Part shown: piece by piece, positions 8,563 through 17,324 of the stretch | How the letters are laid out: the number at the start of each line of letters is the position of its first letter | Numbering within the stretch: position 1 is the first letter of the stretch | Assembly: GCA_009773375.1 (NCBI GenBank) | Contig: WRPH01000001.1 | Location: forward strand, 120,337 to 184,336 | Source: Paracoccaceae bacterium | GTDB taxonomy: Bacteria > Pseudomonadota > Alphaproteobacteria > Rhodobacterales > Rhodobacteraceae | Length of the DNA stretch: 64,000 nucleotides | Reading direction: 5' to 3' | Program-made: the position numbers and the translations under genes | The notes under the pieces: model-generated | Told to the model about the DNA's origin: nothing | The model's input: the letters and a program-made list of their open reading frames with translations, nothing else | The model's database searches: none

Positions 8563-9819
8563 TTAGTGACCGTAGCCACCGTTCTTTTCAATGTCGGCGT
8601 TGATCTCATCCACTGCGGCATCCAGCGTGTCGGCCACAGCCGCACCATTGGCGATATCGGCCAGTGCCTTTTCAAACACTTTCGCCTGCACCACATAGCC
8701 CGGCGACACCGGACGCACCAAGGCGTTGGCTTCGGTCATGCCATAGAACACCGCCAGCGGGCCGCCGTCCTTGTAGTTCTCGGTCATCGCCGCAGCCGTT
8801 TTGGTCGCCGGGATCAGGCCAGTGGTATTGGCGAAATCGGCCAGATACTTGTCCTGCAGCGCAAACTCGATGAACTTCGACGCGCCATCCGGGTGGGCCG
8901 ATTTGGCCGAGATCCCGAACTGCCACGAGGCAGCACCGATCTTGGCACCAGCGCCAAAGTCCGGCGCGGGCAGGAACACGGTATCGTCAAATGCCGCCAA
9001 AGCCCCCAGAGCCGCCCAGTTGCCGTTCCACGAGAAGGCATACTTGCCAGCCGCAAAGCCGCCATCACGATCTGCCGGGTCTTGCGTGGCTTGTGCGTAG
9101 CCATTCTTGAACAGGCCCTGCCACCAATCGCCAAACTTCACCGCAGCTTCGCCGTTCAGCGTGCCTTCTGCGGTCTTGTAGGTGGTGCGATCAACGATAT
9201 CACCGCCAAAAGATTGCAGCAGCGGCGAGAAGGCATAAGGATACCATTCGCCGGTCCATGCCATGCCCAAATCCAGCGGGAATTCATACTTGCCCGATGC
9301 CTTGGCCGCATCCAGTGCCGCCATGAATTCTTCGCCGGTCCACGGCTGGTCAAGCGTCGGGGTGCGCAGCTTCAGCTCGTCCAGAATCGACTGGCGGGTG
9401 ACAAGCGCCACCGCAGCATCCCACAGACCGATCGAATAGAGCTTGCCGCCCCAATAGCCTTTCGGGCCGGGCAGGAAGCCAGCGATCTTGGCCTCGTCGA
9501 TTTGCAGCGGCTGCATGTAGCCAGCCCAAGCCCAGTTCGGCATGATCGGGCCGTCGACGTCCAGAATATCGGGCAGATTGCCAGCCAGCGCGCCAGCGGT
9601 GACGCTGTCGTTATAAGCCGCCTGCGGGAAGCTTTGCAGCTCCACTTTCCAATCGGCCTGGCTTGCGTTGAAATCGGTGATGATCTGGTTCAGCACCTTG
9701 GCTTCGCCTTCGTTGCCAGCACCGTGATACCACATCGACAACGTGGTCTGCGCCTGTGCGACGGTGGTAAACGCCACCGAGGCCAGCAGCGCCCCCGCAG
9801 CAAGAGTGAAGTGTTTCAT
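8563..9819 (-). CDS. Extracellular sugar-binding protein of ABC transporter
   Basis: The 418-aa product begins with a signal peptide, MKHFTLAAGALLASVAFTTVAQA, cleaved after AQA. The mature protein has the family 1 solute-binding pattern (LSMWYHGAGNEGEAKVLNQI, then QADWKVELQSFPQ). It delivers substrate to the permeases at 7410 and 6532. The gene starts 4 nt after lacI and is followed by a stable hairpin. The neighbouring GH68-like enzyme suggests sucrose or a fructoside as ligand, which is an inference. Confidence 0.93.
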   Translation of the reverse strand: MKHFTLAAGALLASVAFTTVAQAQTTLSMWYHGAGNEGEAKVLNQIITDFNASQADWKVELQSFPQAAYNDSVTAGALAGNLPDILDVDGPIMPNWAWAGYMQPLQIDEAKIAGFLPGPKGYWGGKLYSIGLWDAAVALVTRQSILDELKLRTPTLDQPWTGEEFMAALDAAKASGKYEFPLDLGMAWTGEWYPYAFSPLLQSFGGDIVDRTTYKTAEGTLNGEAAVKFGDWWQGLFKNGYAQATQDPADRDGGFAAGKYAFSWNGNWAALGALAAFDDTVFLPAPDFGAGAKIGAASWQFGISAKSAHPDGASKFIEFALQDKYLADFANTTGLIPATKTAAAMTENYKDGGPLAVFYGMTEANALVRPVSPGYVVQAKVFEKALADIANGAAVADTLDAAVDEINADIEKNGGYGH

Positions 9820-9823
9820 TGGG

Positions 9824-10921
9824 TTAGTCCTCCCGTACGATTTTCAGTTGAGAAACAGGGCTGGCGCGCCGTTCTGTGACGGACCCGCGCCAGTAGACTG
9901 GCCCCGCCACAAGGGTCGGGGTTCTTTCCTCCCGCGCCTGCCGGGCAGCGGCAGGGTCGGAAATCATTGCCAACAGCTTTTGCGCCGCACGCACGCCCAT
10001 GGCGGAATAAGACAGGTCCACCGTGGTCAGCGGCGGATACAGCGTTTCGGCCATCACCCGGTAATTGTCATAGCCCGCGACCGAAATCTCATCCGGCACC
10101 TTCAGCCCGCGCGACCGCAGAATGCCGTAAACCCGCACCGCCATCTTGTCGTTGCCGCAGCACAGCACCGTCGGCGGATCGGGCAGCCGCAGCATCCGGT
10201 CGATGGTTTCCCACAGGATCTGGGTTTCATCCTCGCGCCCGTCGAAATCACCGCATTCCACCAGCGCCGGATCGGCAGGGATACCCGCCTGCGCCAGTGC
10301 CTCATAATAACCGGCCGTCCGCAGGGTGTTGGCGACCATGTGCGGCGGCAACGTCAGATAGGCGATGCGGCGGTGGCCAGCCGCAATCAGCCGCGCCACC
10401 AGATCGCGCTGGCCGCGCTGATCATCCGGCAGCACGGCAGGCGTGCCGATGCTGTCAAAGCAGTTCGCCAGCACCAGCGGCGTATCGGCGGGCACGCGCG
10501 GCAGTTCCACCTTCTGATGATATTCGGCCACATAGATCAGGCCTTCAACCCGGTGGCGCAGAAAAGTCTGGATCAAATGCGGCACCCGGTCCAGCCGCCC
10601 GCCGGTATCGGCGATCATCAGCGTCATCTCCGAAGACGCCATCGCCTTCTGGATGCCCTGCACGATGAACAGATCCGGCAGGCCCGACGGCAACGTCGGT
10701 TCATTCGGCAGCGAAATCGCGCCCGTAATCAGCCCGACCAGCCCCGATTTGTTCGACCGCATCATCCGCGCCGCGTTCGAGGGCACATAGCCCAGCGTCG
10801 CCATGGCCGCTTCCACCGCCTCGCGGGTTTCACGGCCCACAGGCGCATCGCCATTCAGCACCCGGCTGACGGTTTTTGCCGAAACCTTGGCGAGTTTCGC
10901 CACATCATAGATGGTTGCCAT
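9824..10921 (-). CDS. LacI family transcriptional regulator
   Basis: The 365-aa regulator starts with a classic LacI helix-turn-helix: MATIYDVAKLAKVSAKTVSRVLNG. A periplasmic-binding-like effector domain follows (residues ~60-330). The ATG at 10921 is preferred over the longer frame to 11032 because the DNA-binding domain begins there and GGGGAGGAGGG precedes it. It is the first gene of the carbohydrate operon and therefore autoregulated if it binds the tandem operators at 10949-10976. The effector is probably the transported sugar or a product of the GH68-like enzyme. Confidence 0.93.
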   Translation of the reverse strand: MATIYDVAKLAKVSAKTVSRVLNGDAPVGRETREAVEAAMATLGYVPSNAARMMRSNKSGLVGLITGAISLPNEPTLPSGLPDLFIVQGIQKAMASSEMTLMIADTGGRLDRVPHLIQTFLRHRVEGLIYVAEYHQKVELPRVPADTPLVLANCFDSIGTPAVLPDDQRGQRDLVARLIAAGHRRIAYLTLPPHMVANTLRTAGYYEALAQAGIPADPALVECGDFDGREDETQILWETIDRMLRLPDPPTVLCCGNDKMAVRVYGILRSRGLKVPDEISVAGYDNYRVMAETLYPPLTTVDLSYSAMGVRAAQKLLAMISDPAAARQAREERTPTLVAGPVYWRGSVTERRASPVSQLKIVRED

Positions 10922-10948
10922 GCTCGCCCTCCTCCCCAGGTCAGCGAA

Positions 10949-10976
10949 TGACATCGGTGTCATGTCATCGGTGTCA
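10949..10976 (-). promoter_or_regulatory. Two tandem LacI-type operators
   Basis: On the minus strand the sequence reads TGACACCGATGACA followed directly by TGACACCGATGTCA, two 14-bp near-palindromes differing at one base. The TGACA-N4-TGTCA form with central CG is typical of LacI-family operators. The upstream copy overlaps the -10 box of the predicted lacI promoter. Confidence 0.75.
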
Positions 10977-11002
10977 TAAAGCCGTTCCGCGATTCGTGTC
11001 AA
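10974..11002 (-). promoter_or_regulatory. Promoter of the lacI-sugar operon
   Basis: On the minus strand a consensus -35 TTGACA (10997-11002) is separated by 17 bp from the -10 TTATGA (10974-10979). Transcription would start about 10967, inside the operator pair, and read into lacI. Confidence 0.7.
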
Positions 11003-11115
11003 CGAGTTTTGCAGGCGGATTTCTCTGCTCAAAGCGATTTTACTGGCATCAAACGCAGTAGAACCTGCCCCAATCCGCGCTTATGCTGGGGTGAAACCAG
11101 TTTGAAAGGCCCAGC

Positions 11116-12240
11116 ATGACCCGCGCAGACATCCACGGCTTCACTACCCCCGCCTTTGCACCGCTGCGAGACGCCTTTGCGGAGTGTTTCGCGCTTGGTC
11201 AGCACGGCGGATCGGTGGCGGTGGTGCATCGCGGCGAAGTGGTGGCGGATCTTTGGGGCGGGCATGCCGACGCGGCGGCCACCAAACCGTGGCAGCAAGA
11301 CACGCTTGTCAACGTCTGGTCCACCACCAAGGGCATCGCCGCGATCTGCATGGCGATGCTGGTGGATCGTGGCCTTGCCGCCTATGACGATCCGGTTGCC
11401 AAACACTGGCCCGAGTTCGCCGCCAACGGCAAAGCCGATATCACGCTGGGCGAAGCGCTGTCGCATCAGGCCGGGATCGACGGCCTTTCTGTCCCGATGG
11501 ACCTGAACGGCCTTTACGCCGGCGAACCCTACGCGCAGGCGCTTGCCGCGATGGCACCTCTTTGGCCGCCGCGCAGCAGGTCTGTCTATCACGCCATCAG
11601 CCTGGGCACCCTGATCGCCGAGCCTTTGCGCCGCATCACCGGGCAAAGCATCGGGCAATTTCTTGCCGCCGAAATCGCCAAGCCGCTGCAAGCAGATATC
11701 TTCATCGGCCTGCCCCCGTCGGAAGATGCCCGCACAGCCGAGCTGATCGAGGGCCCGAAGGCCAGCGACGGCGTTATCGCCACGCTTGCAGGCCCCTACC
11801 CGCACGCCTGGCAGAACCCCAGCATCCGCCCGACCGAGCCGAACACCCGCGACTGGCGCGCCGCTGAAATCCCCGGCGCAAACGGCCATGCCACCGCCAA
11901 GGCGCTGGCACTGATCTACGGCGATCTGGTCAGCGGCCAATCGAAACTGCTGTCTGCGAAAACCCTGCGCGAGGCCACCAAAACCCGGTTTGACGGCATG
12001 GACGCCGCCAGCCAGACCCCTGCGGCCTATGGCGCTGGCTTTGGCCTGTTGCAGCAAGACGCCCGCCCCGGCAGCTTTGGCCATTCTGGCTGGGGCGGTG
12101 CCTTTGGCTTTGCCGATCCGACCGAAGGCTTCGGCATGGGCTACACCACCAACAATATGCTGGGCTTTGACGATGGCATCGACCCGCGCCGCAAGGCCCT
12201 TGTCGAAACCCTTTACCAAGTGCTTGATGGCCTGAAATAG
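11116..12240 (+). CDS. EstB-like serine hydrolase (class C beta-lactamase fold)
   Basis: A 374-aa enzyme of the serine beta-lactamase/penicillin-binding-like superfamily. The nucleophile motif S69-T-T-K72 is clear, a Tyr lies in SVYHAIS (~155), and SGWGGAFGF near residue 320 resembles the third motif region. There is no signal peptide, which argues for a cytoplasmic esterase or amidase like EstB and against a secreted beta-lactamase. It is followed 13 nt later by a P1-family peptidase gene, so the pair may act on the same class of compound. Substrate is unknown. Confidence 0.85.
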   Translation: MTRADIHGFTTPAFAPLRDAFAECFALGQHGGSVAVVHRGEVVADLWGGHADAAATKPWQQDTLVNVWSTTKGIAAICMAMLVDRGLAAYDDPVAKHWPEFAANGKADITLGEALSHQAGIDGLSVPMDLNGLYAGEPYAQALAAMAPLWPPRSRSVYHAISLGTLIAEPLRRITGQSIGQFLAAEIAKPLQADIFIGLPPSEDARTAELIEGPKASDGVIATLAGPYPHAWQNPSIRPTEPNTRDWRAAEIPGANGHATAKALALIYGDLVSGQSKLLSAKTLREATKTRFDGMDAASQTPAAYGAGFGLLQQDARPGSFGHSGWGGAFGFADPTEGFGMGYTTNNMLGFDDGIDPRRKALVETLYQVLDGLK

Positions 12241-12253
12241 CCAAAGGCCCGCC

Positions 12254-13333
12254 ATGTCCCACACCAAACCCCGCGCCCGCGATCTGGGCCTGCCCTTCCC
12301 CGGCACCACCGGGCCGCTGAATGCCATCACCGACGTTCCCGGCGTCAAGGTCGGCTTCATCACGCTCACCGACCCCGCCCGCAACATGCGCACAGGTGTG
12401 ACTGCCGTTCTGCCCCGGTCCGACGCAGGGGTGCCGATCCCGGTCTGGGCCGGACATTACGCGCTGAACGGCAATGGCGAAATGACCGGCACCCACTGGA
12501 TCGACGATGCAGGCTATATGATCGGCCCCGTCTGCATCACCAACACCCACGGCATCGGCGCGGTGCATCACGGGGCCAGCCAATGGATGACCCGGCACTA
12601 CGCCGAGTTTTTCCAGAAAGATCACGGCTGGGCGATGCCGGTAGTGGCGGAAACTTATGACGGCATCTTGAACGATATCAATGCGTTCCATGTTACCGCC
12701 GATCACGCCATCGCAGCCATTGACGCGGCGGTCAGCGGCCCGGTCGCAGAAGGGTCAGTCGGCGGCGGCAATGGCATGATTTCTTACCAGTTCAAGGCGG
12801 GCACCGGCACAGCCTCGCGCCGGTTTGAAATCGGCGGCCAAAGCTACACCATGGGCGCGCTGGTGCAGGCCAATCATGGCCGCCGCCCCGATCTGCAAAT
12901 CCTTGGAAAACCCGTGGGGCAGTTGATGCCCGAAGGCACCTTTGATCGCGGCATGCCGCAAAAGGAAATGGGCTCGATCATCGTGATCCTGATCACCGAC
13001 GCGCCGCTATCCGGCCTGTCGCTGCGGCAGGTCGCCAAGCGCGCCGCACTTGGCATCGGTCGCGGTGGCACACCCGGCGGCAATTCCTCGGGCGATATTT
13101 TTCTGGCGCTTTCCACCGCCAACCCCGGCCCGATGCCGCAGCATGCGGGTGCGATCCTGACCAAGACCGAGATCAACGGCGAGCTGATCGACCCGCTTTA
13201 TATGGCCGCCGTGCAGTCGGTCGAAGAGGCGGTGGTCAACGCCATCGTCGCGGGCGAAGACACCGCCACCGTCAAACCAAAGGGCCATATCGTGCCGGGC
13301 ATCGACACAGCCAGATTGGCGGCGCTGTTCTGA
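12254..13333 (+). CDS. P1 (DmpA/BapA) family peptidase
   Basis: The 359-aa product matches the DmpA/BapA family of self-cleaving N-terminal-nucleophile aminopeptidases, which release N-terminal D-amino or beta-amino acids. It begins with the family pattern DLGLPFPGTTGPLNAITDVPGV. The segment GGNSSGDIFLALST holds the serine at which the precursor is processed to alpha and beta chains. The gene sits between the EstB-like hydrolase and a HAD phosphatase, sharing one base with the latter (TGATG). There is no signal peptide. Confidence 0.88.
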   Translation: MSHTKPRARDLGLPFPGTTGPLNAITDVPGVKVGFITLTDPARNMRTGVTAVLPRSDAGVPIPVWAGHYALNGNGEMTGTHWIDDAGYMIGPVCITNTHGIGAVHHGASQWMTRHYAEFFQKDHGWAMPVVAETYDGILNDINAFHVTADHAIAAIDAAVSGPVAEGSVGGGNGMISYQFKAGTGTASRRFEIGGQSYTMGALVQANHGRRPDLQILGKPVGQLMPEGTFDRGMPQKEMGSIIVILITDAPLSGLSLRQVAKRAALGIGRGGTPGGNSSGDIFLALSTANPGPMPQHAGAILTKTEINGELIDPLYMAAVQSVEEAVVNAIVAGEDTATVKPKGHIVPGIDTARLAALF

Positions 13334-14001
13334 TGTTTGATCTGGTGATCTTCGATTGCGACGGCGTGCTGATCGACAGCGAAATCATCTCGGCGCAGAT
13401 GCTGATTGATGAGCTGGCAAAGCTTGGCGTCCACATCGACCTGACCTATGTGGCGCGACATTTCCTTGGCCGCAGCTACCCCACGGTGATGGAAACCATC
13501 CGTCGCGAATTCAACCTGACCCTGCCGCCGGAATTCGAAGATCAATACCGCGCCCGCCTGCTGGAGGCATTTGAGCGCGACCTTAAAATCATGCCCGGCG
13601 TCGCCGAGGTGCTGGCCTGCCTGAAAACCCCGTTCTGCATCGCCACCTCGTCCAGCCCGATGCGGGCGGCAAAATCACTGGCGATGGTCGGGCTTGGCCA
13701 CCTCGCCGGCCCGCGCCTGTTCACCTCGACCATGGTGGCGCGCGGCAAACCTGCGCCCGATCTTTTCCTGCATGCAGCACAGCACATGCAAACCGACCCC
13801 ACCCGCTGCCTTGTGATCGAAGACAGCCTGACAGGCATCCGGGCTGGCCTTGCGGCTGGCATGACGGTGTGGCGCTTTACCGGCGGCAGCCATCTGAAAA
13901 ACCGCGCGCTGGACGAACCCGAAGACGCCCGCCCGCACAACCGGTTTGCATCCTTCGCCAACTTCTACGACATTGCCCCAGACCTGAAGGGGCAGCCATG
14001 A
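13333..14001 (+). CDS. HAD family hydrolase (beta-phosphoglucomutase-like)
   Basis: A 222-aa HAD phosphatase. Motif I, FDCDGVLIDSE, is at residues 7-17 with the nucleophile in DCD; motif III and the KPAPDLFLHAA region with VIEDS (motif IV) follow, and a helical cap lies between. It starts in a 1-nt overlap with the peptidase gene and its TGA overlaps the ATG of the SorC regulator, so it is translationally coupled to both. Given the polyol operon next door it may dephosphorylate a polyol or sugar phosphate; this is inferred. Confidence 0.88.
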   Translation: MFDLVIFDCDGVLIDSEIISAQMLIDELAKLGVHIDLTYVARHFLGRSYPTVMETIRREFNLTLPPEFEDQYRARLLEAFERDLKIMPGVAEVLACLKTPFCIATSSSPMRAAKSLAMVGLGHLAGPRLFTSTMVARGKPAPDLFLHAAQHMQTDPTRCLVIEDSLTGIRAGLAAGMTVWRFTGGSHLKNRALDEPEDARPHNRFASFANFYDIAPDLKGQP

Positions 14002-14954
14002 GCCGGACCGATCCAGAACCCACGCTGAACGACGAAGCCGCTCGCGCCGGTTGGCTTTACTATGTCGGCGGGCTGACTCAGGATCAGATCGCGGGCGAAC
14101 TCGGAGTTTCGCGTCAGCGCGCTCAACGCCTTGTCAGCCGCGCCATGGCCGAAGGGCTGATCCATGTGCGGCTGAACCACCCGATCGGCGTTTGCCTCGA
14201 TCTGGAACAGGCGCTGAAGTCGCGTTTCAACATGACCCGCTGCCGCGTCGCCCCCGGCCTTGGCCCGAATACCGATAACGTCCGCGCCATTGCCCCCGCC
14301 GCCGCCGCTGAACTGGAGCGTTTTCTGCGCATGCCGGAACCCGCCGTAATCGCGCTTGGCACCGGGCGGGCGATGCGCGGCATGGTCGATGCCATGGCGC
14401 CGATGGATGCCGAACAGCACCGGCTGGTATCGCTGATCGGCAATATCGCCCCCGATGGTTCGGCGTCTTTCTTCGACGTGGTGATGCGCATCGCCGACAA
14501 GGTGCATGCGCCGCATTACCCGATGCCAGTGCCGGTGATCAGCCCGACGCCCGAGGAAAACGCCGCCTTCCACGCGCTTGGCCCGGTAAAAAAGGTTTTC
14601 GAATTGGCCCGCGCCGCCGATGTGATCTTTGTCGGCGTCGGCCAGATGTCAAACGACGCGCCGCTGCTGAAAGACGGATTCGTCACCCGGCGCGAACTGG
14701 ACGAGATGCAGGCGGCCGGGGCCGTCGGTGAAGTCGCTGGCTGGGTGTTTGATTCGCAGGGGATATATCTTGACCTTGGCACCAATACTCGCACCGGCGG
14801 GGTGAGAATAACGCCCGGATTGGACCGCCCCTCGATCGGCATTGCTGCGGGTGCATCCAAGGTGCCCGCCATTGCCAGCGCGTTGAAATCACGCATCATC
14901 AACGGTCTGGTCACCGACGAACCCACCGCCCGCGCCCTGCTTTCCCACCCCTGA
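13998..14954 (+). CDS. SorC/DeoR-type sugar-binding transcriptional regulator
   Basis: The 318-aa protein has an N-terminal helix-turn-helix (WLYYVGGLTQDQIAGELGVSRQRAQRLVSRA, residues ~19-50) and a C-terminal SorC sugar-binding domain with GTGRAMRGMV and the late IGIAAGASKVPAI segment. SorC proteins are activators or repressors controlled by phosphosugars or polyols. The ATG at 13998 overlaps the HAD stop. Its likely target is the polyol operon 106 bp downstream, whose upstream region carries a perfect inverted repeat at 15004-15036. Confidence 0.9.
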   Translation: MSRTDPEPTLNDEAARAGWLYYVGGLTQDQIAGELGVSRQRAQRLVSRAMAEGLIHVRLNHPIGVCLDLEQALKSRFNMTRCRVAPGLGPNTDNVRAIAPAAAAELERFLRMPEPAVIALGTGRAMRGMVDAMAPMDAEQHRLVSLIGNIAPDGSASFFDVVMRIADKVHAPHYPMPVPVISPTPEENAAFHALGPVKKVFELARAADVIFVGVGQMSNDAPLLKDGFVTRRELDEMQAAGAVGEVAGWVFDSQGIYLDLGTNTRTGGVRITPGLDRPSIGIAAGASKVPAIASALKSRIINGLVTDEPTARALLSHP

Positions 14955-15003
14955 CCTTCGCAAGTGCGGCGGAAAAAGGGGCTTGACGGGTCATGTCCTC
15001 ATA

Positions 15004-15036
15004 TGAGCATTTACTCACCAAGCGATGAAATGCTCA
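15004..15036. promoter_or_regulatory. Candidate SorC operator upstream of smoE
   Basis: TGAGCATTT (15004-15012) and AAATGCTCA (15028-15036) form a perfect 9-bp inverted repeat with a 15-bp spacer. A TTGACG hexamer at 14983-14988 could be a -35 box, which would put the first arm over the -10 region. The gene just upstream encodes a SorC regulator. I could not find a convincing -10 hexamer. Confidence 0.6.
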
Positions 15037-15059
15037 CTCGCTGATCTGGGAGGATACCA

Positions 15060-16370
15060 ATGAACATGACGCTTCGCGCGCTGCTTGGCGCGACGGCTTT
15101 GCTTACCCTTGCGGGGGTCGCGACCGCCGAAACCACGATCACTGTCGCCACCGTGAACAACGGCGACATGATCCGCATGCAAGGTTTGATGGACGATTTC
15201 TACGCCAAGTACCCCGACATCAAGGTCGAGTGGGTCACGCTGGAAGAAAACGTCCTGCGCCAGAAAGTCACCACCGACATCGCCACCAAGGGCGGCCAGT
15301 TTGACGTGCTGACCATCGGCACCTACGAAGTGCCGATCTGGGGCAAGGCTGGTTGGCTGGTTGGCCTGAACGACCTGCCCGAAGCTTGGGACAAGGCCGA
15401 CCTGCTACCCGCTATCGCTGGCGGTCTGACTGTGGACGGCGAGTTGTATGCCGCACCGTTCTACGGCGAATCCTCGATGGTGATGTATCGCAAAGACCTG
15501 ATGGACGCCGCTGGCCTGACCATGCCCGACGCGCCGACCTGGGCCGACATCAAGACCGCCGCTGCGGCGATGACCGACAAGTCGAAAGAACAGTATGGCA
15601 TCTGCCTGCGTGGCAAGGCCGGCTGGGGCGAAAACATGGCCTTCCTGACCGCGATGTCGAACTCGTTCGGCGCCAAGTGGTTCGATGAAAACTGGAACCC
15701 GCAGTTCGATCAGCAGCCGTGGAAAGACACCCTGTCGTTCTATCTGGACCTGATGAACGAATACGGCCCGCCCGGCGCTTCGAACAACGGTTTCAACGAA
15801 AACCTCGCGCTGATGCAGCAAGGCCATTGCGGCATGTGGATCGACGCCACCGTCGCGGCGTCTTTCGTGACCGGCAAAGACAGCACCGTGGCTGACAAGA
15901 TGGCCTTCGCTCTGGCCCCCGATAACGGTCTGGGCAAGCGCGGCAACTGGCTCTGGGCTTGGTCGCTGGCGATTCCGGCAGGTTCTGCCAAGGTCGATGC
16001 CGCCAAGGCTTTCGTAGCTTGGGCGACCTCGAAAGAATACACCGAACTGGTGGCTTCGAAAGAAGGCTGGGCCAACGTGCCTCCGGGCACCCGCACCTCG
16101 CTTTATGCGAATGCGGAATACCAGAAAGTGCCGTTCGCCAAGATGACGCTGGATAGCATCAACTCGGCAGACCCGACCAAACCGACCGTCGATGCGGTGC
16201 CTTATACCGGCGTGCAGTTCGTTGCGATCCCGGAATTCCAGGGCTTCGCCACCGCTGTTGGCCAGCAGTTCTCGGCCGCTTTGGCGGGCACCACCTCGCT
16301 GGATGACGCCTTGGCTGCGGCTCAAGAGCTGACCAAGACGGAAATGACCAAGGCCGGTTACATCAAGTAA
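15060..16370 (+). CDS. smoE: Polyol ABC transporter substrate-binding protein
   Basis: A 436-aa periplasmic binding protein with a signal peptide ending in ATAE (cleavage near residue 24). It has the family 1 solute-binding pattern and is encoded at the head of an operon whose order (binding protein, two permeases, ATPase, sorbitol dehydrogenase, mannitol dehydrogenase) matches the sorbitol/mannitol smo operon of Rhodobacter sphaeroides. GGAGGA at 15049-15054 precedes the ATG. It should bind sorbitol, mannitol or a related hexitol outside the membrane. Confidence 0.92.
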   Translation: MNMTLRALLGATALLTLAGVATAETTITVATVNNGDMIRMQGLMDDFYAKYPDIKVEWVTLEENVLRQKVTTDIATKGGQFDVLTIGTYEVPIWGKAGWLVGLNDLPEAWDKADLLPAIAGGLTVDGELYAAPFYGESSMVMYRKDLMDAAGLTMPDAPTWADIKTAAAAMTDKSKEQYGICLRGKAGWGENMAFLTAMSNSFGAKWFDENWNPQFDQQPWKDTLSFYLDLMNEYGPPGASNNGFNENLALMQQGHCGMWIDATVAASFVTGKDSTVADKMAFALAPDNGLGKRGNWLWAWSLAIPAGSAKVDAAKAFVAWATSKEYTELVASKEGWANVPPGTRTSLYANAEYQKVPFAKMTLDSINSADPTKPTVDAVPYTGVQFVAIPEFQGFATAVGQQFSAALAGTTSLDDALAAAQELTKTEMTKAGYIK

Positions 16371-16380
16371 CCAGCCATTC

Positions 16381-16410
16381 GCGGGGCCGATCCTCCCAAG
16401 GCGGCCCCGC
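16381..16410 (+). terminator. Intercistronic hairpin between smoE and smoF
   Basis: GCGGGGCCG and CGGCCCCGC form a perfect 9-bp stem with a 12-nt loop, 10 nt after the smoE stop. No U tract follows, so it more likely stabilises smoE mRNA or partly attenuates transcription than ends it. The other sugar operon has a similar hairpin at 8525. Confidence 0.6.
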
Positions 16411-16454
16411 ACCCCTTTCCCCTTCCATCGTCACGCCCGCTGAAGGAGCCTGCC

Positions 16455-17324
16455 ATGGCCACCGCGCATTCCCGCACAGCCGCCCGACTGATGGTCTCCC
16501 CTGCCGTTATCCTGCTGTTTTTATGGATGATTGTGCCTTTGGGGATGACGATCTACTTTTCGTTCCTGCGCTACAACCTGTTGCAGCCGGGGACGTCCTT
16601 CGCGGGCTTCGACAATTACTACTACTTCCTGACCCAAGCCGCGTTCTGGGATGCACTGTGGAATACCATCACGCTGGTTGTCGGCGTGCTGATCATCACC
16701 GTGTTTGGCGGCATCGCGCTTGCCCTGCTGCTGGATCAGCCGATGTGGGGCCAAGGCATTGTCCGCGTCATGGTGATCGCACCGTTCTTCGTCATGCCCA
16801 CCGTTTCGGCGCTGGTCTGGAAGAACATGTTCATGAACCCGGTGAACGGCATGTTCGCCCACATCGCCAAGGCATTGGGGCTACAGCCCTACGATTTTCT
16901 CGCCCACGCCCCGCTGGCCTCGATCATCCTGATCGTTGCCTGGGCCTGGCTGCCGTTTTCCACCCTGATCCTGCTGACCGCGCTGCAAAGCCTTGACCGC
17001 GAACAGCAGGAAGCCGCCGAGATGGATGGCGCAAGCTGGCTGTCGCGGTTCTGGTATCTGACCGTGCCGCACCTCACCCGGTCGATCACCGTGGTGATCC
17101 TGATCCAGACGATCTTCCTGCTGTCGGTCTTTGCCGAGATTCTGGTGACCACCAACGGCGGCCCTGGCACGGCCTCCACCAACCTGCCCTACCTCGTCTA
17201 CGCCCAGTCGCTGCTCAGCTTCGACGTCGGTGGCGGTTCCGCCGGTGGCATCGCTGCCGTCATCCTTGCCAACATCGTTGCCTTCTTCCTGATGCGGATG
17301 ATCGGCAAGAATCTGGATGCATGA
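16455..17324 (+). CDS. smoF: Polyol ABC transporter permease
   Basis: A 289-aa inner-membrane protein with six hydrophobic helices. The EAA loop reads QEAAEMDGASWLSRFWYLTVPHL. It forms the channel with SmoG and follows smoE after an intercistronic hairpin. Its TGA overlaps the start of the next permease gene. AAGGAG precedes the ATG. Confidence 0.92.
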   Translation: MATAHSRTAARLMVSPAVILLFLWMIVPLGMTIYFSFLRYNLLQPGTSFAGFDNYYYFLTQAAFWDALWNTITLVVGVLIITVFGGIALALLLDQPMWGQGIVRVMVIAPFFVMPTVSALVWKNMFMNPVNGMFAHIAKALGLQPYDFLAHAPLASIILIVAWAWLPFSTLILLTALQSLDREQQEAAEMDGASWLSRFWYLTVPHLTRSITVVILIQTIFLLSVFAEILVTTNGGPGTASTNLPYLVYAQSLLSFDVGGGSAGGIAAVILANIVAFFLMRMIGKNLDA

